Source: a virus. From it: a DNA stretch of 20,492 nt. The notes beneath the pieces are model-generated. The model had not been told where the DNA came from. It did no database searches and saw nothing but the letters and a program-made list of their open reading frames with translations. Position 1 is the stretch's first letter. Each line of letters starts with the position of its first letter. Shown here one piece after another: positions 9,025-16,770 of the stretch. The stretch is from IMG/VR virus record IMGVR_UViG_3300031951_001485, positions 1-20,492 of that record; one strand, written 5' to 3'. The translations under genes and the position numbers were made by a program.

Positions 9025-10038
9025 TTAACCCCATTGGTCTCCTCTTTGTTTTTGTAAAGCAACAGGAATATTAAGTGTACCAACTGCTGATTTTAAAATA
9101 AGATTGCCATTATATTCAGTATCACCAATTAATCCAAATCCTGCGCTAGGGCTAAATCCGTCTACTTTACTATCTATTGTTTCAACTTTAAGTCCTTTAT
9201 TTTCACCAGGTTGTAATGTAATAGAAGGTATTGGTTTAAATATACCCTTTATATCTCCATCTTGGGTAAACGATATAGTTACGGGTTTTTTTGTAAAATT
9301 AGAAACTCTAAGCTCAGGACCATTAATAAATCTACCCCTACCATCATCTTTAGCTCTACCTCTAAACGTTAAATCAGGATATTGTTTATCCGATATATTA
9401 ACAACTTTTGCTGCGAAATCATCTGATACTTTAAATCCTTCTTGTATTTTTGCAGCTTTTCCAAATAATTCTTCTCTTAGTGCTTCAATTTGTTTTTCCA
9501 ATGATTGATTAATTGCAAATAAAGATGCTCTTTGTATTGATTCAGCTGTTGCTTTTTGTATAGAATTTTGTAACTCCACAATTGTGCTTGACACTTTTGA
9601 ATTTGCTTGTTGTGTTTGATTTTCAGCAACAGCTACTATTAATTCTTTACCATCAATTTCTACTCTTAAACTTTGACTTACTATTTCTAATTCTTTTACT
9701 TTTGCTCTTAAATCTAATATATTAGCATTTAGTTGTGTAATTATAACATCTCTATTAGCTATTTCTTGAAGTGCCGCATCATACAAACTTTTTAAAACCA
9801 TTTCCGGCAAAACAGGTGGTTCTACCGGAATCAATTCTATAATCGTTGTATCAATTGATTTTAATAGTTCTGATTCTTTGTATTTTGGTTTTGTCAATAC
9901 TCCAGCAACAATACCATCATCTACAACAGATCCACTAAATACATGGACACCAAAATTGTTTTTAGTTTTAATGGCTAAAGAACCACTAACTAAAATTTCA
10001 CCAACTTTTTCTTCATTTCTTAGACCTGTTTTAATCAT
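9025..10038 (-). CDS. Coiled-coil virion protein with C-terminal beta domain, 337 aa
   Basis: Residues 1-50 look beta-rich (GEILVSGSLAIKTK, GVHVFSGSVVDDG). Residues about 78-200 are a long helical, heptad-like region with no proline after about 79 (LRAKVKELEIVSQSLRVEID, LEKQIEALREELFGK). This suggests an oligomeric, probably trimeric, rod. Residues about 220-337 are a predicted beta-sandwich (FTKKPVTISFTQDGDIKGIF, LNIPVALQKQ). The head-rod-head layout resembles fibritin-like or short fibre proteins, but no sequence match to T4 wac or gp12 is claimed. It follows the 361-aa gene by 2 nt and precedes the 524-aa gene by 11 nt, inside the wedge and fibre cluster. The start has an AATTAAAA leader and no Shine-Dalgarno sequence. 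Confidence 0.7.
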   Translation of the reverse strand: MIKTGLRNEEKVGEILVSGSLAIKTKNNFGVHVFSGSVVDDGIVAGVLTKPKYKESELLKSIDTTIIELIPVEPPVLPEMVLKSLYDAALQEIANRDVIITQLNANILDLRAKVKELEIVSQSLRVEIDGKELIVAVAENQTQQANSKVSSTIVELQNSIQKATAESIQRASLFAINQSLEKQIEALREELFGKAAKIQEGFKVSDDFAAKVVNISDKQYPDLTFRGRAKDDGRGRFINGPELRVSNFTKKPVTISFTQDGDIKGIFKPIPSITLQPGENKGLKVETIDSKVDGFSPSAGFGLIGDTEYNGNLILKSAVGTLNIPVALQKQRGDQWG

Positions 10039-10040
10039 TT

Positions 10041-11126
10041 TTAATTATTAACAAGTTTAAACGTTATATCATCATCAAAATATTGCACATCACCATCATT
10101 TTCAACTTTAAATTCAATTTTGTAAACTCTGTTTGATTCCCAATTTGAAAAATTTGGTTTTATAAAATTACCATTAGAATCACAACTTATTTTTGAGTAG
10201 TTTCCAAATGGTATAATAATATCATTAGATTCAAAATCTCTTATTTGATAATACGATGTGATTGGTAAATATTTTGTAGTATTATATGAAAAAGAATTAC
10301 TAAATGTTCTTAAAGGATACAATTCTCTAGCAAATATAGATAGTTTAGGTTCTGACCCTACTTTGTATTCTTTTTTTAAATTGGTAACTCCTATTTTAAT
10401 ATCGTTTGCTGTAAGTTCGTTTAAAGAACCTGTTGTATAAGTTTGCGAATCCCACCCAATTCTAATTTTTGGTTGGTATATTGTATGAGTTTCTTTACTG
10501 AACAATTTAATAATACCATAATCAGCTGTATTTGATTCTACATCATTTGAATTATCAAAATTTGCATATTTTAATATAAATCCATCATTTGGTTTTGAAC
10601 CACTCATCCAAACCTGTAAAAGTGATTTAACATCCATTTCAATATCTGCTGATTGGTAATCAAAATTTTGTGATGCTCCATGCTGAGTCCACCAAGTTCC
10701 ACCACCACCATTATTTTGGCTTGCTGTTGTATATGAATTAAAATTATTTTCTAACCATTCTAATTTACTATCACCTTCTCTATAATTCCAAGTTACCCCT
10801 TGAGTTGAAATATTATCAAATCTAGTTCCTTTACCCATTTCCCAACTTCCACTCAAAGGTGATGCATAAATTGTATATTTTAATGCAATTTCTTCAGTTT
10901 CAGTTTCTTTAAGTAATAATTTTGCATCACTCATTTTTATAGACGTATCTGATAAAGATGCTGATAGATATCCTAATTCAAATTTTATTAAAGCATGGGA
11001 TACATCTTTTATGTTTCCATAATATACTTTACTTATTTCCAAAATTTCATCTAAACCAGTATTCTGATTAGGTTGTTGGAGATATATCGTTGCATCTTTT
11101 GATGCTGTTAAAAAATAGTATGCCAT
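10041..11126 (-). CDS. Baseplate-wedge-linked beta-sandwich structural protein, 361 aa
   Basis: The pattern in residues about 1-220 fits a DNRLRE/CBM96-like beta-sandwich: a start with SKDATIYLQQPNQNTG, a strand HALIKFEL, then a component strand KMSDAKLLLKETETEEIALKY, and later GVTWNYREGD and a SADIEMDVKSLLQVWMSG helix. In bacterial proteins such folds often bind carbohydrate or serve as structural modules. Residues about 235-361 look like a second beta domain with charged loops. Its start codon overlaps the gp6 stop (TAATG), so translational coupling to gp6 is likely. By position directly after gp6 it may take the place of T4 gp7/gp8 wedge parts or be a fibre-network component. No enzyme motif is seen. 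The domain call is tentative, the structural role less so. Confidence 0.7.
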   Translation of the reverse strand: MAYYFLTASKDATIYLQQPNQNTGLDEILEISKVYYGNIKDVSHALIKFELGYLSASLSDTSIKMSDAKLLLKETETEEIALKYTIYASPLSGSWEMGKGTRFDNISTQGVTWNYREGDSKLEWLENNFNSYTTASQNNGGGGTWWTQHGASQNFDYQSADIEMDVKSLLQVWMSGSKPNDGFILKYANFDNSNDVESNTADYGIIKLFSKETHTIYQPKIRIGWDSQTYTTGSLNELTANDIKIGVTNLKKEYKVGSEPKLSIFARELYPLRTFSNSFSYNTTKYLPITSYYQIRDFESNDIIIPFGNYSKISCDSNGNFIKPNFSNWESNRVYKIEFKVENDGDVQYFDDDITFKLVNN

Positions 11127-13162
11127 TATCTTACTCTACCTTTAATGTCTGAATCAGGAAACTTTATTTCAAAAACTGAAGGGTCTAAAGATGGATAAAT
11201 AATTTTATCTTTAGTAGCTGCTTCAATATTATAAGAATTGGAAGAATACTTTCCTCCGCATTTATTTGTAAATTTTAACATTGGTACAGATGAAACACCT
11301 TCTACATTTGCTATTAACAATTCTACCTCACTCAAATTAATTGTCTGATTAAATGTCCAATTATCGATATTAAAATAATCTTTAAGTTCGTTTATTACTT
11401 TTAAAAGAATTTCACTTTTATTGTAATTTCCATAAACAACAATTTCAAAATCTAAACCAATATTAATTACAAATCCATCATTTATGTTAATACCATCTGT
11501 TAAAATTCTATATTCATTTAAGTAAGTTTTAAGATTTTCTTTGACACCTCTATTAAGGTTTGTTAAGTTTCCTCTATTATCATATCCCAACAAATACAAA
11601 TTTATTGCAAACGGATTATTTTTTTCATTTTCATTTGAAGTTTTGCCAATTAAATATTTTGTTATTTCTTCTTTTATACTTTGTTGAGTTGGTTCTTCAG
11701 CATCAGGCTTATTAACAAAACTCATTACTAAATCAGTAAATTCTTGCAAATGATTTGGTGATGCTAATATAGAAGATGGTGAGTTATTATCTAATGTACC
11801 ATCTGCTACAGCGTATGCTTTTGCAATAGCACCATATTTTGCAGGCATTGATAACGTTCTTACTTGATAATCTTTTGCAGTTACTGCTCTATTTTGTGCT
11901 CCAAAGAAAGCTAAAGCGTTTTGTCTAATTTCTTCTAAACTTTCAGCACTTCTACCACCAGTAGCTGGTACTTCATTATCAATTGCTACTGAAGCTTTGA
12001 TTGTATTGTAAATTGCTTTTTCTGCAGTTGTAAAAGCGTCTGTATCTTCATCCAATTCAATCTTACTTATTCTAGTAAGTTGTCCTACTGCTATATTAGA
12101 TTGAACACCTCCGCCAACTAAATACTTTACAGTCATTGTTGTATTTGATGGGGATGTACCATAAGTTTTTGTTTTTAGAAAGTTAGTAGGGTCAAATGAT
12201 TCATCTAATCTATCTATTGAGTTTGGTAAACCAAGTCCTACATTTTTTAAATTTGGTATTAATTGTTCATCACTAGCTGATGAATCGCCTGCACCAAATT
12301 GTATTGTTGTTGTATTATTTTGATTTACTTTTGAAACATATCGTCTTGATGTCTTTATAGTTTTTAAGATATAAGGAACAGTAGATTTAAATTGATACAA
12401 ATCAGGATCATTTTTTTCTAAATTAGGTTCATCTAAAAAAACCATTTCTTGAGCTAAATATGGAACTTCATACCATTTGTTTCCATTACCATCTCTTACA
12501 TCATAAATTTGTATAACATTTGTATCATCTAAAGTAATTTTTTGGAAAGGGGAGTATGCATCAAAAGTAACTGATTTTTGTTTCAGTTCTCCAGATATTG
12601 CTTGAACGTATTTTTTAACTAAATAAAATAAAGGTTCACCAGTATTAGCATCTCTTTGATATATTGTAATTTCTCTATTTGTTTCATCTGAAAAATCTAC
12701 AACATCAGTTGTTCTAAATGTTATAGCTGCTTTGTTTGATTTTGTTATTAATCCTTCTTTAATTCTTAAATAATATTTTGAATCAGGAATGTTATTAATA
12801 CCAGTTCCAATTGATGGAACTAACTGATATATACTTAAATTTGTAACAGCTGGCGCAGATACTTTTGGTTTATATCCCAAATATTGTGCCAATGCTAAAA
12901 CACTTTGAGGGTCTTCCGCATACACCATTAATGATTCTTTTAAAGTATCATCAATATAATATGATAATGAATCACCTATGTACGATGCCATTTCAATAAA
13001 CATCATACCGGGTGATGATTCATTAAAATCTGAATAAGTTTTAGGAAAATACGTTTTAGCAAATTCTATTAAGTTGTTTCTAAATGATACAAAATCTTTA
13101 TTAAGATACTTAATATCTTTTCCTTTATTTTTAAAATTTTTATTTGTAATTGTTACTGACAT
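11126..13162 (-). CDS. 6: Baseplate wedge protein gp6 (baseplate J-like), 678 aa
   Basis: This is the wedge protein that forms the inner ring of the T4 baseplate; T4 gp6 is 660 residues, close to the 678 here. The N-terminal third has the family signature region around 90-120 (LAQYLGYKPKVSAPAVTNLS), preceded by SPGMMFIEMASYIGDSLSYY. The baseplate J core is near residues 395-440 (SAESLEEIRQNALAFFGAQN, then RAVTAKDYQVRTL), the most conserved segment of J/gp6 proteins. The C-terminal part has the gp6-like run of beta strands (FEIVVYGNYNKSEIL) and a closing GRVR. It follows gp25 by 10 nt and overlaps the next gene by one base (TAATG). The gp25-gp6 pair matches W-J synteny of contractile tails. 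Confidence 0.92.
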   Translation of the reverse strand: MSVTITNKNFKNKGKDIKYLNKDFVSFRNNLIEFAKTYFPKTYSDFNESSPGMMFIEMASYIGDSLSYYIDDTLKESLMVYAEDPQSVLALAQYLGYKPKVSAPAVTNLSIYQLVPSIGTGINNIPDSKYYLRIKEGLITKSNKAAITFRTTDVVDFSDETNREITIYQRDANTGEPLFYLVKKYVQAISGELKQKSVTFDAYSPFQKITLDDTNVIQIYDVRDGNGNKWYEVPYLAQEMVFLDEPNLEKNDPDLYQFKSTVPYILKTIKTSRRYVSKVNQNNTTTIQFGAGDSSASDEQLIPNLKNVGLGLPNSIDRLDESFDPTNFLKTKTYGTSPSNTTMTVKYLVGGGVQSNIAVGQLTRISKIELDEDTDAFTTAEKAIYNTIKASVAIDNEVPATGGRSAESLEEIRQNALAFFGAQNRAVTAKDYQVRTLSMPAKYGAIAKAYAVADGTLDNNSPSSILASPNHLQEFTDLVMSFVNKPDAEEPTQQSIKEEITKYLIGKTSNENEKNNPFAINLYLLGYDNRGNLTNLNRGVKENLKTYLNEYRILTDGININDGFVINIGLDFEIVVYGNYNKSEILLKVINELKDYFNIDNWTFNQTINLSEVELLIANVEGVSSVPMLKFTNKCGGKYSSNSYNIEAATKDKIIYPSLDPSVFEIKFPDSDIKGRVR

Positions 13163-13172
13163 ACTTTATAAA

Positions 13173-13601
13173 TTATGCTGCTACGTTAAATGTTACTGTA
13201 TTTAAATTTGCGTTACCCAAAACATTAAATTGAATTGATACTTTTACTGTATTTGTATCTTTATCATAATTTGTTGCTTCAACATCTATTTGTTGAATTG
13301 TTATATAAGGTAACCAAGTTGTAACCGCATTATTGATTGTTTCTTCAATTTTTCCTGCTAATTCATCATCATTAAAATCAAATAACAATTCTTGCAATCC
13401 ACTACCAAATTCAGGTTGCATAATTCTTTCACCTCTTTTAGTTAGTAATAAATTTTTTATATTAGAACTTGCTTGTTCAGCTGTTTTAAATGATTGATTA
13501 AAAGCAGTATTACCTATTTGAATAGGTAGTGTTATACCAACAGCATAATCATCAAATTTTTTTGTATCTTGTACAAGCTTTTGTCCTAATACTACTGCCA
13601 T
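13173..13601 (-). CDS. 25: Baseplate wedge protein gp25 (GPW/gp25 family), 142 aa
   Basis: This is the sheath-initiator wedge protein: T4 gp25 (132 aa) and P2 GpW join the baseplate to the first sheath ring. The family motif is clear at about residues 50-75: NLLLTKRGERIMQPEFGSGL, followed by ELLFDFND. The start is fixed by the TAATG overlap with the stop of the 156-aa gene and by the good fit in length. The next gene is gp6, 10 nt downstream, which is the usual neighbour. Although historically called lysozyme-like, the family is structural; the lysins here are separate genes upstream. Confidence 0.93.
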   Translation of the reverse strand: MAVVLGQKLVQDTKKFDDYAVGITLPIQIGNTAFNQSFKTAEQASSNIKNLLLTKRGERIMQPEFGSGLQELLFDFNDDELAGKIEETINNAVTTWLPYITIQQIDVEATNYDKDTNTVKVSIQFNVLGNANLNTVTFNVAA

Positions 13602-14071
13602 TACTTCTTAAATCTTTTGACAAGCTCAGAATAATCTCTATTCAATGCTTTGTCTAATTCAGCTACACCAGTTTGAACCCCCAATCCAGTCTTTTGAGGT
13701 CCACCACCAGCGAAATCACCATAACCCATTTTTTCAGCAATTGCTGTTCTACCTACTATTGAACCCATATCACCTTGTCCAAAACTCATAGTTCTATAAC
13801 CACCATCGTTTGATACTGCGGCTCTAGTTTCGTTAAGGATTTGATTAATCATTGGGTTTTTAGTATAAGTTTTTTGTTCTGCTAATTTAGGTTCATCATC
13901 ACCTAAAATAGCTTTAGCCATACTCAAACCAGTATTTTTAGGTTGCTTTTGTTCAGCTAATACCTTTTTCATTTCAGCTCTTACAGCTTCCTTAATTATA
14001 CCAGAAAGTTGTTGTTTAACTTCTTCTTTAACTAAGATTTGGATGGCTTGTAATAATTTATCAGTATTCAT
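13601..14071 (-). CDS. Small uncharacterised protein upstream of gp25, 156 aa
   Basis: I do not recognise the family. Residues 1-45 are a strongly helical, charged region (LVKEEVKQQLSGIIKEAVRAEMKK) suited to a coiled coil. Residues about 45-90 look linker-like. Residues 90-135 are Gly-rich (MSFGQGDMGSIVGRT, GDFAGGGPQKTGLG). The C-terminus is basic (LVKRFKK). It is the first gene of the wedge block, placed after a 51-nt gap with the ATATTTATA element (14092-14100), and its stop overlaps the gp25 start. This suggests a baseplate component or assembly factor made in step with gp25. A chaperone or tape-measure-associated role is possible but not shown. Confidence 0.65.
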   Translation of the reverse strand: MNTDKLLQAIQILVKEEVKQQLSGIIKEAVRAEMKKVLAEQKQPKNTGLSMAKAILGDDEPKLAEQKTYTKNPMINQILNETRAAVSNDGGYRTMSFGQGDMGSIVGRTAIAEKMGYGDFAGGGPQKTGLGVQTGVAELDKALNRDYSELVKRFKK

Positions 14072-14091
14072 ACATTATCGTTTGTTATGTT

Positions 14092-14100
14092 TATAAATAT
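14092..14100 (-). promoter_or_regulatory. Candidate promoter element ATATTTATA upstream of the gp25/gp6 block
   Basis: The coding strand reads GAAATATTTATAAAC; the 9-mer lies 20 nt before the ATG at 14071. It sits in the 51-nt gap between the GH19 gene and the 156-aa gene, and no terminator hairpin precedes it, so the blocks may also read through. Confidence 0.45.
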
Positions 14101-14122
14101 TTCAATTGATTATTTTTGGGTT

Positions 14123-15091
14123 TTATGCCCATAATGTGTTATCTTTTTGCAAATCTGTCCAATACAATGTAAATTTCTTAATTCTGTCATCCAATCCATT
14201 ATATCCACCATTAATACGTTTTGTTACAACTTTAATTGTTGTGGTTGATGAATCTACACATTTAGCACCCAATTTATTTGCTTTCCAAAATAAACAAGCT
14301 GTGTCAGCGAAGTATTTTGTACCTACTATTGTTGGATTACTTTCAAAATCAGCTCCAGCAACAGGTCCAAACTTTCTATAATTAGCTCTACCTGTTAATT
14401 GAATATATCCTCTACCTTTGTATCTAGGTCCATCACCAGGTTGAGTATTTCCCAAATCTTTTCTACCTTCGTATGCTTTTCCAGATGCAATTTCTTCTTT
14501 ATATATAAAATTACCTGATTCGTGATTTGTTTGTGCTAAAAAATGTGCTCTTTCCAAAGGTGTTCTACCTACACTATATTTTCTCATTGCTAAAACCAAT
14601 TCATTTGGTACTTTAAGTTTACTTTTATAATTTGGTTCTTTTGGTATATCATTTTTAGGTTTTTCCTCATCTGTTAATGGTGGGTCTGGTGTATTACCTG
14701 CCTCTTGTTCTAATTGTTTTTCTATTTCTTCTAATTGTGCAGTAACATTTTCTGTTTCTTCCGGTGTAGCTGGTTCAACAACTACTTCTTCATCAAATGC
14801 AACCGCTGTTGCTTCGTTTATATCAGCGCCTTCTAAAGTTGCTTCTTCTGATGCTAATAATTGTGCATCGGTCATTTCAATTTCTTCAGTACTAACTGTT
14901 GTGGTAGATGGATTTGGTGGTTCTACATTATATCCCTGCCAATTAGCTATACCAGGTCCTGGTGTATTGGCTGGTGGATATGTTGATACCGTATTAACAA
15001 TACCACTAACTGTGGTTAAATGCTGCTGGGCATACCTAATAAATTCATCAATTAATAATTCGTAATTTTTAGTAGGAGGTATTGCTGCCAT
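14123..15091 (-). CDS. Tail-associated GH19-type lysin (glycosidase) with acidic linker, 322 aa
   Basis: The C-terminal domain (about 160-322) is a glycoside hydrolase 19/chitinase-like lysozyme of the kind found in endolysins. It has AHFLAQTNHESGNF with the likely catalytic acid Glu191, a second candidate Glu at 199-200, the hallmark GPRYKGRGYIQLTGRANY at 221-238, and RINGGYNGLDDR at 292-303. Residues 1-65 form a small helical then Pro-rich region, and 66-155 a long acidic linker. It probably cleaves peptidoglycan glycan strands. It is placed between the M15 lysin (1-nt gap) and the wedge genes, not next to a holin, and has an N-terminal extension. I therefore infer a tail-borne entry lysin rather than an endolysin, although a dual or endolysin role cannot be excluded. 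Confidence 0.88.
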   Translation of the reverse strand: MAAIPPTKNYELLIDEFIRYAQQHLTTVSGIVNTVSTYPPANTPGPGIANWQGYNVEPPNPSTTTVSTEEIEMTDAQLLASEEATLEGADINEATAVAFDEEVVVEPATPEETENVTAQLEEIEKQLEQEAGNTPDPPLTDEEKPKNDIPKEPNYKSKLKVPNELVLAMRKYSVGRTPLERAHFLAQTNHESGNFIYKEEIASGKAYEGRKDLGNTQPGDGPRYKGRGYIQLTGRANYRKFGPVAGADFESNPTIVGTKYFADTACLFWKANKLGAKCVDSSTTTIKVVTKRINGGYNGLDDRIKKFTLYWTDLQKDNTLWA

Positions 15092-15092
15092 A

Positions 15093-16769
15093 TTATGCTT
15101 CTCTTTGTTGTTTTGTCAATGTTTGAAATCCCCAATATTCCCAATGCCAAGCTTCATCACACCCCTGCCCATCTGCTAGTCTATATGGATTATACCAACC
15201 AAATGCAGGTCCATTCTTTGCTAACCATTGATAAATTTTAGAGTTTTCTCTGGTATATTTTGCTGGAGCTGGTTTTGCTCTACCAACGCCCAATTGTTTT
15301 GCTTTAGCCTCTTGCATACCACATATCTCACCAAAATCTAAAGATAATCCCCAACCATGTGGTGATGAACCTGGCTTAGCAGCACTGCTGGGTCCATACT
15401 TTTCATAACAAGCAAGTTGACCAGCATAGTCTCTATATGTAGATGATACTCTCCATTTTATTCCATCTTTTTTTGCTCTAGCAATAAGTTTGTTATACAT
15501 TTTTGCAGCCTCAACGTGCAATATACCACTACCATAAGATGAATCAATATTTCCTAATTTATCTTTTGGAATTTTACCATTTCCAAAGCTAGCTAAACCT
15601 GGAGGTGGTGGTGGTGCAGTTGCTCCAACATTTGTTGCAATTTTAGGAGGGTCTCCACCTTCTGATACTGTTGTTGGCTTTCTTTCTGTTGTTACTAAAT
15701 TTGCTTTTTCTTTTCCAACATATGTAAGAGAACCCCAATGACTTATTCCGCTTGGTGTTTTTGAAGTACCACTTATAGCACTACCTCTAGCTTCGGTAGG
15801 ACCTGAATAAACATTTAGTATTGGTACACCATTTTTTATTGCATTTAAAATTATTTCTTTTGTATTTGCAGATTCGGTAAATGGTTCTATTATAAATAAT
15901 TTTGATTTATCAACAATTTCACTATTCGATAATTCAAAAGCTCTAACACATCCTGCACTAAATAAAAATACAGGAACTTTAGGACTATTTTTCATACCCA
16001 AAATTACTTCAGCTGAAGTTGTTGTATATCTAAATCCTTTTACTTTTTTATTTTTTCCAAAACCATCTTTAAATAATTCAACTTGCTTATCAATATTATA
16101 ATCACCATCTCTATAATCTAATCCACCAACTAAAATTGCATCAAATTCTGGTAGCGGTTCTGTTTCTTCAACTGGTTCTTCTTTTACTTCACCAATTTCT
16201 ACTTCTTGTGGTTCATAAAGTTCAACAGTAACTTCTTCTACAGATTCAACTTCTACCGCAACATCATCAATTGGTACTTCACCTAAAATTTCTTCCGTTT
16301 CGCCAATTTCAACTTCAGGCATATCATCATCTTTTTCATTTTCATTTCTTATATCAGGTTCTTCTCCCAAAACTGGTTGCTGCCAAGTTCCAGCATTTGT
16401 ACAAGTCATACTTACAATTTGAATATTTTGCACTGCGCCTGTTGCTGGTGGTGTTTGTGGTGGATTTTGTATTGATGTTGGGTCTAATTGAGCCCCATTC
16501 CAATATGCTAATACACCCTTTCCCATTTCTCCTACCAAATCATATGGTTCTGTCTGAGAATTTCCTTTTTCTAAAGCTAATTTAAATAAATCTTTTAATG
16601 AGCCGGAATTACCCATTTTAAATTTAGCTTGAAACAAATTATCTTTTCCTCTTTTTATTGCTTCATCATATTCAGTTGCATAAGCTGTTGCAACCACTTC
16701 AATATCGTTTATTGATTCTGGATTTTGTGCTAATCTTAATATATTTTGCTTAAAAGTTTCCCAAGACAT
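15093..16769 (-). CDS. Tail-associated lysin: unknown alpha/beta domain plus M15 (VanY-like) Zn-peptidase, 558 aa
   Basis: The C-terminal domain (about 405-550) is an M15-type D,D-peptidase/L-Ala-D-Glu peptidase. It has VSSTYRDYAGQLACY at 441-455, the SPHGWGLSLDFG zinc motif with His471 and Asp478, and EAWHWEYWG with catalytic Glu539 and zinc ligand His542. It should cut peptidoglycan stem peptides. The N-terminus (1-115) is a helical module likely to dock the protein. Residues 134-208 are a highly acidic linker. Residues about 208-352 form a separate alpha/beta domain (FDAILVGGLDYRDGD, VFLFSAGC with Ser271 and Cys274, GISHWGSLTYVG) of unknown function. Residues 353-400 are a Pro-rich linker (APPPPPG). 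It lies 1 nt after the spike gene and 1 nt before the GH19 lysin, which points to a hub-associated entry enzyme. Confidence 0.88.
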   Translation of the reverse strand: MSWETFKQNILRLAQNPESINDIEVVATAYATEYDEAIKRGKDNLFQAKFKMGNSGSLKDLFKLALEKGNSQTEPYDLVGEMGKGVLAYWNGAQLDPTSIQNPPQTPPATGAVQNIQIVSMTCTNAGTWQQPVLGEEPDIRNENEKDDDMPEVEIGETEEILGEVPIDDVAVEVESVEEVTVELYEPQEVEIGEVKEEPVEETEPLPEFDAILVGGLDYRDGDYNIDKQVELFKDGFGKNKKVKGFRYTTTSAEVILGMKNSPKVPVFLFSAGCVRAFELSNSEIVDKSKLFIIEPFTESANTKEIILNAIKNGVPILNVYSGPTEARGSAISGTSKTPSGISHWGSLTYVGKEKANLVTTERKPTTVSEGGDPPKIATNVGATAPPPPPGLASFGNGKIPKDKLGNIDSSYGSGILHVEAAKMYNKLIARAKKDGIKWRVSSTYRDYAGQLACYEKYGPSSAAKPGSSPHGWGLSLDFGEICGMQEAKAKQLGVGRAKPAPAKYTRENSKIYQWLAKNGPAFGWYNPYRLADGQGCDEAWHWEYWGFQTLTKQQREA

Positions 16770-16770
16770 T

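Noticed and set aside
9104-9508. 134-codon plus-strand open frame opposite the coiled-coil protein gene
   Set aside because: It lies wholly within a well-supported minus-strand gene and has no recognisable motif; stop-codon avoidance on the complement explains it.
9025-10038. Naming the 337-aa coiled-coil protein as fibritin (wac)
   Set aside because: Only the general layout (rod flanked by beta domains) is similar; I see no foldon-like C-terminus, which would be needed.
13173-13601. Calling the gp25 homologue a lysozyme
   Set aside because: Old annotations use this name, but the family is a baseplate wedge and sheath-initiation component. No catalytic residues are evident, and the true lysins are the two genes at 14123-16769.
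16271-16585. 104-codon plus-strand open frame opposite the M15 lysin gene
   Set aside because: Its Phe/Leu/His-rich composition is the complement of the acidic Glu-rich linker. It looks like a membrane protein only by that artefact.
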